NCBI GenBank assembly: GCA_017478515.1
Contig: JAFVDH010000044.1
Span: forward strand, 1 to 46,387
Length of the DNA: 46,387 bases
Reading direction: 5' to 3'
DNA from: a bacterium
GTDB lineage: Bacteria > Cyanobacteriota > Vampirovibrionia > Gastranaerophilales > Gastranaerophilaceae
Notes under the pieces: model-generated
What the model was told of the DNA's origin: nothing
The model's database searches: none
Seen by the model: only the letters and a program-made list of their open reading frames with translations
Shown: one piece after another, positions 39,460-46,387 of the stretch
Numbering within the stretch: position 1 is the stretch's first letter
Layout: the number at the start of each line of letters is the position of its first letter
Program-made: the position numbers and the translations under genes

Positions 39460-41244
39460 ATGCAATTAAGAATGAAAACAAATAACTGCGGCGAACTTAA
39501 TTTATCAAACCTTGACCAAGAAGTTACTCTTTCAGGCTGGGTTGATTGTGTTCGTGATTTAGGCGGTATGATTTTTATTGAGTTAAGAGACAGAACAGGG
39601 TTTTTCCAACTGGTTTCAGACCCGCAAAAAAATCCTGAAGTTCATAAAATTTTTGAAAAAATCAGAAGCGAATATGTAATAACTATTAAGGGTAAAGTTA
39701 CAAGAAGACCTGAAGAAACATACAATGAAAAACTTCCTACAGGTCAAGTTGAAGTTTATCCTGAGTCTGTAGAAATACTTTCTGAGGCAAAACCTGTTCC
39801 TTTTGTGTTGGATGATGAGTCTGTTTCAGAAGATGTTCGCTTAAAATATCGTTATTTGGACATTCGCAGACCTGCTATGTACAGCAAATTGAAACTTCGT
39901 CATGATGTGGTTCAGGCTGTTAGAAACTATATGAACGGTAATGACTTTTTGGAAGTTGAAACACCTATTTTGATTAAAACAACTCCTGAGGGTGCAAGAG
40001 ATTATCTTGTTCCGTCTCGTGTTCAACCTGGTAAGTGGTATGCACTTCCTCAGTCTCCTCAAATTTTCAAACAATTATTAATGGTTGGCGGTGTTGAAAG
40101 ATATTACCAAATCGCAAAATGTTTCCGTGATGAAGATTTGCGTGCGGATAGACAACCTGAGTTTACACAAATTGATATCGAAATGTCATTTGTTGAACAA
40201 CAAAATATTATAGAACTTGTTGAGGGCTTGATTGTAGAGGGCTTTAAAGCTGCTGGAGTTGAGGTTAAGCCTCCGTTCATTCAAATGCCTTGGCAAGAGG
40301 CTATGGACAGATTTGGTTCTGATAAACCGGATACCCGTTTCGGCTTGGAATTGTTTGATATCGGGGATATCATTCTGCAATCAAATTTTGATATTGTTAA
40401 GAAAACTCTTGAAAATGGCGGTATTGTTCGTGGTATAAGAATTCCGGGCGGTGCTAAATATTCAAGAAAAGAAATTGATGATATTACAAAATTGGCTGTA
40501 TCGTTTGGTGCAAAGGCTTTGGCAAATATTATTTATAACGAAGACGGTACTGCTAAGTCTCCTGTATTGAAGTTTGTAACAGAAGAACAAGCTCAACAAA
40601 TTAAAGACAGAGCTCAAGCTCAAGATGGCGATATAATTTTCTTTGTAGCTGACAGACCAAAAACTGTTTATGATATTATGGGTAGATTAAGACTTCACTT
40701 TGGTAAATCATTAAACTTAATTGATGAGTCAAAACATGCTTTACTATGGATAGTTGATTTCCCTATGTTTGAATGGAGCGATGAAGAACAACGCTTTATG
40801 GCAATGCACCACCCATTCACATCACCTTGTTTAGATGATTTAGACAAATTAGACAGCGGTGACTTGGGCAATGTTAAATCAGTAGCATATGATATCGTTT
40901 ATAACGGAACAGAATTGGGCGGAGGCTCTGTAAGAATTCACTCTCCTGAAGTTCAAAAGAAAATATTTAAGGCTTTAGGTTTAACAGAAGAAGAGGCTCA
41001 AGAAAAATTCGGATTTATGGTAAATGCACTACAATACGGTACACCGCCTCATGCGGGATTGGCTATCGGTTTGGATAGAATGATTGCATTGCTTGCAAGA
41101 ACTGATTCTATTCGTGATGTAATCGCATTCCCTAAAAACTCTGCTGCTAAAGATTTAATGAGTGACGCTCCTGCGGAAGCTGATTATAAGCAAGTTAGAG
41201 AATTGTATTTGAAGAGCACATACAACCCTGCTCAGCATAAATAG
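39460..41244 (+). CDS. aspS: Aspartyl-tRNA synthetase (bacterial type)
   Basis: Class IIb synthetase for tRNA-Asp, or also tRNA-Asn where GatCAB is used. At 594 residues it has the length of the bacterial form, including the GAD insertion. The N-terminal OB domain (VTLSGWVDCVRDLGGMIFIELRD) is followed by motif 2 FRDEDLRADRQPEFTQIDIEMSF, the GAD region around 290-400, and motif 3 GLAIGLDRMIALLA. The ending SIRDVIAFPKN is typical. SD is GGAAAAGGAAAA. No T-box was seen. Terminator at 41281. Confidence 0.97.
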   Translation: MQLRMKTNNCGELNLSNLDQEVTLSGWVDCVRDLGGMIFIELRDRTGFFQLVSDPQKNPEVHKIFEKIRSEYVITIKGKVTRRPEETYNEKLPTGQVEVYPESVEILSEAKPVPFVLDDESVSEDVRLKYRYLDIRRPAMYSKLKLRHDVVQAVRNYMNGNDFLEVETPILIKTTPEGARDYLVPSRVQPGKWYALPQSPQIFKQLLMVGGVERYYQIAKCFRDEDLRADRQPEFTQIDIEMSFVEQQNIIELVEGLIVEGFKAAGVEVKPPFIQMPWQEAMDRFGSDKPDTRFGLELFDIGDIILQSNFDIVKKTLENGGIVRGIRIPGGAKYSRKEIDDITKLAVSFGAKALANIIYNEDGTAKSPVLKFVTEEQAQQIKDRAQAQDGDIIFFVADRPKTVYDIMGRLRLHFGKSLNLIDESKHALLWIVDFPMFEWSDEEQRFMAMHHPFTSPCLDDLDKLDSGDLGNVKSVAYDIVYNGTELGGGSVRIHSPEVQKKIFKALGLTEEEAQEKFGFMVNALQYGTPPHAGLAIGLDRMIALLARTDSIRDVIAFPKNSAAKDLMSDAPAEADYKQVRELYLKSTYNPAQHK

Positions 41245-41280
41245 TTGAATTTTAACTAATTTAGGGGTTTATGAAATTAT

Positions 41281-41311
41281 AACGGGGCTTAAAGGTAAAT
41301 AAAGTCCCGTT
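41281..41311 (+). terminator. Terminator of aspS
   Basis: AACGGGGCTT pairs with AAGTCCCGTT (10 bp, one G-U), followed by TTTATTTTT. Confidence 0.8.
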
Positions 41312-41390
41312 TTTATTTTTAATGTGGCAGGTTTGTTATTTGTTTCTGCAAAACTTAAATTTGTCCAAAAACATTATCCAATATACTATC

Positions 41391-41696
41391 ATGAACACGA
41401 TAGAACGTTTTAATATTAAAGTCAAAATAATAAATATGCAAAGTGAAAAAAGACAAATTATTTTAAAGGCTCTCTCTAAAACTGTAAAAAATTTAAGAGG
41501 TAATAAAAGCCAATATATGCTTGGTGCGGAATATGATATTCCATCATCTGTTATAAGTGATATAGAAAGAGAGGTTAAAGACCCTCAGCTGACTACATTG
41601 TTTAAACTCGCAGGGGCTTTTAATCTAAAAATATCAGAGTTTTTAGAAGAATTGGAGAAAAATTTGCCTAAAAATTTTTCTTTGTATGATGATTAA
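41391..41696 (+). CDS. XRE-family helix-turn-helix regulator
   Basis: A Cro/C1-type HTH occupies the middle (SKTVKNLRGNKSQYMLGAEYDI, then SSVISDIEREVKDPQLTTLFKLAGAF), followed by ISEFLEELEKN. The start is uncertain: ATG 41391 gives 101 residues, ATG 41436 (MQSEKRQ) gives 86 and fits the domain better. TATACT at 41382-41387 is only 3 bases from the first ATG, which favours the later one if that is the promoter. No SD for either. Unknown targets. Converges with recA across a strong palindrome. Confidence 0.75.
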   Translation: MNTIERFNIKVKIINMQSEKRQIILKALSKTVKNLRGNKSQYMLGAEYDIPSSVISDIEREVKDPQLTTLFKLAGAFNLKISEFLEELEKNLPKNFSLYDD

Positions 41697-41704
41697 ATTT
41701 AGAA

Positions 41705-41747
41705 AAAGAAAGGCGGGGTGATTTTTTAAATCACCCCGCCTTTCTTT
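41705..41747. terminator. GC-rich bidirectional terminator before recA end
   Basis: Perfect 20-bp stem AAAGAAAGGCGGGGTGATTT with a 3-base loop, then T-run. The core matches the palindrome at 3241-3272 with C-to-T and G-to-A changes mirrored on the other arm. Confidence 0.9.
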
Positions 41748-41763
41748 TTTATAAAATCCTTAT

Positions 41764-42786
41764 TTAGCTTTCTGCAAGTTTTTCTCTTACAAGGGTTTCA
41801 ACTGTATTTAATATATCAGGGTTTTCTGATAAGAATTCTTTTGCTTTTTCTCTGCCTTGTCCAAGCTTATCTTCGTTAAAGCTAAACCATGCACCGGCTT
41901 TTTTAACAATATCCAATTTAACGGCTACGTCTAAGATATTACCTATTTTGCAAATACCTTTTCCGAAAATGATATCGAATTCTGCTGTTCTGAAAGGCGG
42001 TGCAACTTTGTTCTTTAAAACTCTTACTCTAACGTGATTTCCGACATCTCCGTCATCACCTTTAACGCCCTCTGTACGTTTTATTTCCATTCTTACTGAA
42101 GCGTAATATTTTAAAGCATTACCGCCTGTAGTTGTTTCAGGGTTTCCGTACATAACGCCGATTTTGTTTCTTAATTGGTTAATAAAAATAACTGTAGTAT
42201 TTGTTTTTCCGATAATACCTGTTAGTTTTCTTAAAGCCTTACTCATCAAGCGGGCTTGCAAACCCATTTGCTGGTCTTCCATAGAGCCCTCTATTTCTGC
42301 TTTAGGAACAAGTGCTGCAACGGAATCGACAACTATTACATCAACTGCACCTGAACGGACAAGTTCTTCTGTTATATCAAGGGCTTGTTCACCTGTGTCA
42401 GGTTGTGAAATAAGCAGTTCATCAACTTGAACGCCTAAGTTTCTTGCATATTCAGGGTCAAGTGCATGTTCTGCGTCAACAAATGCTGCAATTCCGCCTC
42501 GTTTTTGACATTCGGCAACTATGTGCTGTGCAAGTGTTGTTTTGCCTGAACTTTCCGGGCCATAGATTTCTATTATTCTTCCTCTTGGAATACCTCCTAT
42601 TCCTAAGGCTATATCAAGATCCAATGCTCCTGTAGGTATTGCTTCTACGTTTACGGCTGTTTTATCGCCGAGTTTCATTATTGAACCTTTTCCAAAATCT
42701 TTTTCTATTTTTTCGATAGCTAACTTTAAGGCTTTTTCTCTTTCTGCACTTACGTTAGAAGTTTCTTCTTTTTCTTTTACTGCCAT
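41764..42786 (-). CDS. recA: Recombinase RecA
   Basis: Strand-exchange ATPase and SOS co-protease. At 340 residues it is normal. Walker A is [13 protein letters not shown] (near 71), [27 protein letters not shown] is loop L1, the [24 protein letters not shown] segment is loop L2 and [14 protein letters not shown] follows. SD AGAGG lies upstream. It is preceded on the same strand by a MerR-like gene 19 bases away, an unusual partner. No LexA-type operator was recognised. Confidence 0.98.
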   Translation of the reverse strand: MAVKEKEETSNVSAEREKALKLAIEKIEKDFGKGSIMKLGDKTAVNVEAIPTGALDLDIALGIGGIPRGRIIEIYGPESSGKTTLAQHIVAECQKRGGIAAFVDAEHALDPEYARNLGVQVDELLISQPDTGEQALDITEELVRSGAVDVIVVDSVAALVPKAEIEGSMEDQQMGLQARLMSKALRKLTGIIGKTNTTVIFINQLRNKIGVMYGNPETTTGGNALKYYASVRMEIKRTEGVKGDDGDVGNHVRVRVLKNKVAPPFRTAEFDIIFGKGICKIGNILDVAVKLDIVKKAGAWFSFNEDKLGQGREKAKEFLSENPDILNTVETLVREKLAES

Positions 42787-42805
42787 TTATTTACCTCTTT
42801 TGTTT

Positions 42806-43276
42806 TTATATTGAATAATCTTTCTTTTTTAGTTTTATATATACTCCCATTCCCATAGGTTTAAACTCTTTTAGTTGGTCTTTAAGATAGCAATTTTGTT
42901 TGCTTATTTGGGCCATTTTTAATTTTAAAGATGCATTTTCACTTTTGCATTTTTCGTGTTCTTCAAAAAATTGCTCCAATTTTTTAAATTTATTATTAAT
43001 ATCAATCATTGCACTTTCAGGCATATTGTCTTCCAGCTGATAAAATGCACTTTTAATCATTTCCAGTGTTCTAAATTGATTTGAGCTTATGACTGATTGT
43101 CTGTAATTATCCCTTAATTCTTTTAAACGTTTTACTTCATCGTAAGAAAAATAAGTAAAACCTTTTTCGTTTTGTCTTGGCGTGATTGCCGCAAGTTTAC
43201 AAAGTCTGATAATTTCTTTGTTATCAGAATTAAGAATTTCTCTGACTTCATGTGGTGAAAGAACAGTATCTTTCAT
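42806..43276 (-). CDS. MerR-like HTH protein with coiled coil, upstream of recA
   Basis: 156 residues. The N-terminal 50 or so resemble a winged MerR-type HTH (LSPHEVREILNSDNKEIIRLC, ITPRQNEKGFTYFSYDEVKRLKEL). The rest is helical with heptad-like spacing (MIDINNKFKKLEQFFEEHEKCKSENASLKLKMAQI), a likely dimerisation coiled coil. No effector-binding domain is visible. SD AAGG and a TATAAT lie upstream. It forms an operon with recA, so it may regulate recA, itself, or be a DNA-associated structural protein. The family call is tentative. Confidence 0.65.
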   Translation of the reverse strand: MKDTVLSPHEVREILNSDNKEIIRLCKLAAITPRQNEKGFTYFSYDEVKRLKELRDNYRQSVISSNQFRTLEMIKSAFYQLEDNMPESAMIDINNKFKKLEQFFEEHEKCKSENASLKLKMAQISKQNCYLKDQLKEFKPMGMGVYIKLKKKDYSI

Positions 43277-43382
43277 ATTTTATCTCACTACCTTACTGAT
43301 TATATAAATACATATATTATTTTATTTTATTATATTTAAAAAGACAAATTTGTTACGTTATTTCCTTAACAAAGCTTGATAC

Positions 43383-43412
43383 TTGTTAGTATTGTTGAAA
43401 TTATGCTATGAT
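43383..43412 (+). promoter_or_regulatory. Promoter of the TPR gene, probably leaderless
   Basis: TTGTTA (43383-43388), 18-base spacer, TATGAT (43407-43412), then only 6 bases to the ATG at 43419. Best-formed example of the leaderless arrangement in this window. Confidence 0.6.
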
Positions 43413-43418
43413 TAAAAT

Positions 43419-44357
43419 ATGGAAAATGAAAACGAAGAAATTGAAGAATTACAGCAAATTTTAAGAGAAGATTCATCAAATTTTCAAGCAAGACGACGTT
43501 TAGCTATGGTATTGCTGGATAAGGGATTTAATGAAGAGTCTTTAAAGCAGTTTCAATTTTTGATAACAATTTTTCCGAACGACCCGAGTCTTTATTATAA
43601 TATGGGAATTGTTTACGAAAAAATGCGTAAACTTGATATGGCTGAACAGGCATATCTTAAGGGGATAGAGATTTCTCCTGATGATACTGATTTTTATTAT
43701 AATTTAGGACTTGTTTATATTGATATGTATGAGTTTGATAAGGCGATAGAGCAGTTTAAGATAGTTCTTGAAACGGATTCTGATGACGGAAACAGCTATT
43801 TTAACCTTGGTTTGTGCTATATAAAGAAAAAACCGCCTCAATTTGATATTGCAAAAATATGTTTTTTGAAAGCTGTGGATTGCAATTCGCATGATATTTT
43901 TGCCCATTTTCACCTTGGATATATTTATAAAAATGAGGGAAAAATTCAGGAGGCAATTAATGAGTATAAAATAGTTTTGGAAGAAAATTCAAACTGGAGC
44001 TGGTCATATTTTAATATGGGAGCGATTTATTTTGAACAGGGTGATATGGAACAGGCAATGATAAATTTGCAAAAGTGTTTGGAATTAAATCCTAGGGATG
44101 TTGAGGCGTATAAAATCTTTTCTCAAATTCTTATAAAAATCGGACATGTAAATCAGTCTATTAATCTTTTAAAAAGTGCTCTTCAAGAAGTGCCTGATAA
44201 TGGGGACTTATACTATGTTTTGGCCCAAAATTATAAGCTTAATAACATTATGAGCGATTACAAGTATATGTTGGAACAGGCATTAGAAAATGAAGATACG
44301 CTCACAACGGTTTCTGCGGATGTCGTAAAACAGGAACTTGCTGAATTTGAAGTTTAG
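43419..44357 (+). CDS. TPR-repeat protein
   Basis: 312 residues composed of about seven to eight tetratricopeptide repeats from residue 12 onward, e.g. PSLYYNMGIVYEKMRKLDMA, TDFYYNLGLVYIDMYEFDKA and WSYFNMGAIYFEQGDMEQA. No signal peptide, so a cytoplasmic scaffold. TPR arrays bind partner proteins; no partner can be named. The first residues are acidic (MENENEEIEEL). No SD, and the -10 is close to the ATG. Terminator shared with proS. Confidence 0.9.
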   Translation: MENENEEIEELQQILREDSSNFQARRRLAMVLLDKGFNEESLKQFQFLITIFPNDPSLYYNMGIVYEKMRKLDMAEQAYLKGIEISPDDTDFYYNLGLVYIDMYEFDKAIEQFKIVLETDSDDGNSYFNLGLCYIKKKPPQFDIAKICFLKAVDCNSHDIFAHFHLGYIYKNEGKIQEAINEYKIVLEENSNWSWSYFNMGAIYFEQGDMEQAMINLQKCLELNPRDVEAYKIFSQILIKIGHVNQSINLLKSALQEVPDNGDLYYVLAQNYKLNNIMSDYKYMLEQALENEDTLTTVSADVVKQELAEFEV

Positions 44358-44358
44358 C

Positions 44359-44391
44359 AAAAAAGACTTTCGTATTTCGAAAGTCTTTTTT
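44359..44391. terminator. Bidirectional terminator between the TPR gene and proS
   Basis: AAAAAAGACTTTCG pairs perfectly with CGAAAGTCTTTTTT, loop TATTT, T-run after. Confidence 0.9.
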
Positions 44392-44407
44392 TTGTGAATA
44401 TTAATTA

Positions 44408-46153
44408 TTATAAAACCCCTGCATCTTTAATTAATTCAATAACTTTTTCAACTGCTTTTTCCGGTTTTATATTGTCAATTTCACCGGTTGCTCTGATTTT
44501 AAATTCAACATTACCATCTGTAATAGTTTTACCTACAGTAATTCTGTAAGGGAAACCTATTAAATCGGCATCTTTAAATTTAACTCCCGGTCTTTCGTCT
44601 CTGTCGTCAAGAACAGCTTCAATGCCTGCATTTGTTAATTCGTCATAAATTTTTTGTGCAGTGGACATTTGAAGTTTATCTTTAGTAGAAACAGGAACGA
44701 TAACACAGTGGAAAGGAGCTATTTGAACAGGTAAAAACATTCCGTTATCATCGTGATATCTTTCAACCGCAGCAGCGGCAGTTCTTGTAACGCCTATACC
44801 GTAGCAGCCCATAACGTATGGTTGAGTTTTACCGTTTTTGTCAAGATATACCGCATTCATAGGTTTAGAATATTTTGTACCAAGTTTAAAAATATTACCT
44901 ACTTCGATACCTCGTGTTACTTTTAACGGTTGTCCGCATTGTGGACACAATTCATCTTTTTCTACAAGTCTTATGTCTGCATAATGAGTTATGGCAGGAA
45001 TATCTTTGTCTAAATTTGCACCTGTCATGTGTTTATCTGTTTCGTTAATGCCTACGACAAAGTTTTTTAAATCTTTAACTGTTTCATCAGCAATGATTGT
45101 TAAATCTGTCATTCCTTTAGGGCCAACAAAGCCTGCTTTTCCGTTAAATCCGTGTTTTTGCATTATATCTAAGATTTCGGCCTCAGATGCAATTCTTATG
45201 TCGATACCGCCTACGGCATTCATCAATTTTGTTTCTTCAACTTGTTTATCTGCTCTTATAAGTGCAAGAACATACTTTTTATCAACAACGTAAACAAGAG
45301 ATTTCAAAATAATTGTTGACGGAATATTTAGGTATTCGCAAAGTTCATCTATTGATTTTGTATTTGGTGTATCAACGATTTTAACTTCATTAAAGCCAAA
45401 TTTACTTCCATCAGTATCGGCTTGAGGTAATTTAGATACGGCATGGTTTGAATTTGCACTGTAATCACAATCATCGCAATAGAATACATCATTTTCGCCT
45501 GCATCTGTTGTGGTTATAACCATAAATTCATGACTGACACTTCCGCCGATTGCACCTGAATCTGATTGAACCATTTTTGTTTCAAGTCCGCATCTTTTGA
45601 AAATTCTTGTATAAGCATCTGCCATGTTTTTGTATTCTTTATCAAGACCTTCTTCATCCATATCAAAGCTGTATGCGTCTTTCATAATAAATTCACGGCC
45701 TCTTAATAGTCCGTATCTTGGGCGAACTTCGTCTCTGAATTTGGTTTGAATTTGATACAAATTACAAGGCAATTGTTTGTAGGATTTTAATCCGTCACGG
45801 GCAACCGCTGTAATAACTTCTTCTGCGGTAGGCCCAAGACACATTTCTCTGTCGTGTCTGTCTTTCAATCTCATTAGTTCTTTGCCGTAAACTTCCCATC
45901 TGCCTGATTCTTCCCATAATTCTTTTGGCTGAACAAAAGGAAGTAATAGTTCTTGAGCACCGGCTCTGTCCATTTCTTCTCTAATGATATTTTCAACTTT
46001 TTTCAAAACTCTCCACATAAGCGGTAAATATTCGTAAACACCGCTGGTAAGTTTTCTGATATATCCTGCTCTAACAAGCATTTTATGAGAAACAACTTCC
46101 GCATCTGACGGAAATTCTCTAAGAGTTTGCACAAAAAGTTTTGACATTTTCAT
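44408..46153 (-). CDS. proS: Prolyl-tRNA synthetase (bacterial type with editing domain)
   Basis: Charges tRNA-Pro and hydrolyses Ala-tRNA-Pro. At 581 residues it is the long bacterial form. Motif 1 region GVYEYLPLMWRVLKKVENIIREEM, motif 2 FRDEVRPRYGLLRGREFIMKDAYSF, the inserted YbaK-like editing domain (about 225-385, YVVDKKYVLALIRADKQVEETKL), motif 3 MGCYGIGVTRTAAAAVE and a C-terminal anticodon-binding domain (APFHCVIVPVS). A CxxC pair (FYCDDCDY) precedes the editing domain and another (LCPQCGQPL) follows it. SD is AGAGAGGA. Strong promoter just upstream. Confidence 0.97.
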   Translation of the reverse strand: MKMSKLFVQTLREFPSDAEVVSHKMLVRAGYIRKLTSGVYEYLPLMWRVLKKVENIIREEMDRAGAQELLLPFVQPKELWEESGRWEVYGKELMRLKDRHDREMCLGPTAEEVITAVARDGLKSYKQLPCNLYQIQTKFRDEVRPRYGLLRGREFIMKDAYSFDMDEEGLDKEYKNMADAYTRIFKRCGLETKMVQSDSGAIGGSVSHEFMVITTTDAGENDVFYCDDCDYSANSNHAVSKLPQADTDGSKFGFNEVKIVDTPNTKSIDELCEYLNIPSTIILKSLVYVVDKKYVLALIRADKQVEETKLMNAVGGIDIRIASEAEILDIMQKHGFNGKAGFVGPKGMTDLTIIADETVKDLKNFVVGINETDKHMTGANLDKDIPAITHYADIRLVEKDELCPQCGQPLKVTRGIEVGNIFKLGTKYSKPMNAVYLDKNGKTQPYVMGCYGIGVTRTAAAAVERYHDDNGMFLPVQIAPFHCVIVPVSTKDKLQMSTAQKIYDELTNAGIEAVLDDRDERPGVKFKDADLIGFPYRITVGKTITDGNVEFKIRATGEIDNIKPEKAVEKVIELIKDAGVL

Positions 46154-46180
46154 AATTTAAATCCTCTCTATTTCAAGAAA

Positions 46181-46209
46181 ATCATAACAAAAACGCATTT
46201 TTGTTGCAA
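46181..46209 (-). promoter_or_regulatory. Promoter of proS
   Basis: On the minus strand TTGCAA (46204-46209), 17-base spacer, TATGAT (46181-46186), near-consensus, with a leader of about 20 bases carrying the SD. Confidence 0.75.
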
Positions 46210-46254
46210 ACTGTAAGTTTTTTTAAGAATTTTCCAAAACATTGCTAAAAAAAA

Positions 46255-46272
46255 GAGGTCATTTCTGACCTC
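46255..46272 (-). terminator. Terminator of a minus-strand transcript from beyond the window
   Basis: GAGGTC/GACCTC 6-bp stem with a 6-base loop; on the minus strand eight T follow. It lies upstream of the proS promoter, so it ends an upstream unit outside the window. From 46273 to 46387 I see no gene, only a hairpin ACTGTGC/GCACAGT (46343-46378). Confidence 0.75.
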
Positions 46273-46387
46273 AAAAATATTAATAATTAAATTAAACCAA
46301 CCATTATTGATTAAACAATAAATGTATGTGAAAGAGCATCTGACTGTGCTTTGTTTGAGCATAGCGAGTTTGCACAGTTTGTTTTGA

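Noticed and set aside
41322..41390. Long N-terminal extension of the XRE protein after aspS
   Set aside because: It begins just after the aspS terminator and adds non-HTH sequence; later starts are more credible.
46168..46362. Minus-strand 64-codon frame at the right end
   Set aside because: It runs through a terminator hairpin and the proS promoter and has no SD.

Overview
The window is AT-rich, gene-dense bacterial chromosome. It holds a flagellin fragment, a sigma-28-like promoter, an S-layer-homology (SLH) protein, separate AccA and AccD subunits, a bifunctional PBP1A, SpoIID/LytB, XerD, and FtsE-FtsX. AT-rich codons, a motile lifestyle, an SLH protein and cyanobacteria-like housekeeping genes fit a gut Gastranaerophilales/Melainabacteria (non-photosynthetic cyanobacterial sister group) or a similar uncultured lineage. 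This is inference from gene content, not a database result. I saw no rRNA, tRNA, CRISPR array, prophage or insertion sequence.

Layout. 0-5 kb: flagellin 5' end, metX, a SpoIID-like protein, HU, then rsmD-xerD. 5-9 kb: lysS and PBP1A. 9-13 kb: YkgJ-type Cys protein, SLH protein, a heavy-metal-exporter-like permease, and a TPR-glycosyltransferase-like protein. 13-17 kb: thrS (without TGS domain) and gltX. 17-18 kb: an XRE regulator and a Cys-rich small protein whose Shine-Dalgarno (SD) lies in a hairpin. 18-22 kb: recR-ybaB opposite a matrixin-like protease, then accD-accA-prmA. 22-28 kb: YqeG and U32 proteins opposite a divergent Pgi, rpmI-rplT with a leader hairpin, a sigma-28-linked unknown protein, and fba. 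28-33.5 kb, all on the minus strand: split transketolase half, ftsE-ftsX, an HDOD protein and a receiver/degenerate-GGDEF protein. 39-46 kb: aspS, an XRE regulator, a MerR-like gene with recA, a TPR protein, and proS.

The most unusual stretch is 33.6-38.8 kb. Two paralogous UshA-like 5'-nucleotidase proteins without signal peptides are followed by three copies of an unrecognised 71-residue protein, all on the plus strand. Four of the five genes are preceded by the same two-box element, GCAATTT-N15-CTTTATATA, 25-32 bases before the start codon. The fifth keeps the second box, and a sixth, orphan copy lies between two of the small genes. This looks like an array of individually promoted, co-regulated genes. 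Two of the small proteins are identical in residues although their genes differ at several silent sites.

Other recurring signals: five genes have a -10 box only 6-9 bases before the start codon and no SD, suggesting leaderless mRNAs. A 35-36 bp promoter-like sequence occurs three times. Two GC-rich terminator palindromes differ by paired compensatory changes. A 130 bp MITE-like element lies downstream of lysS.
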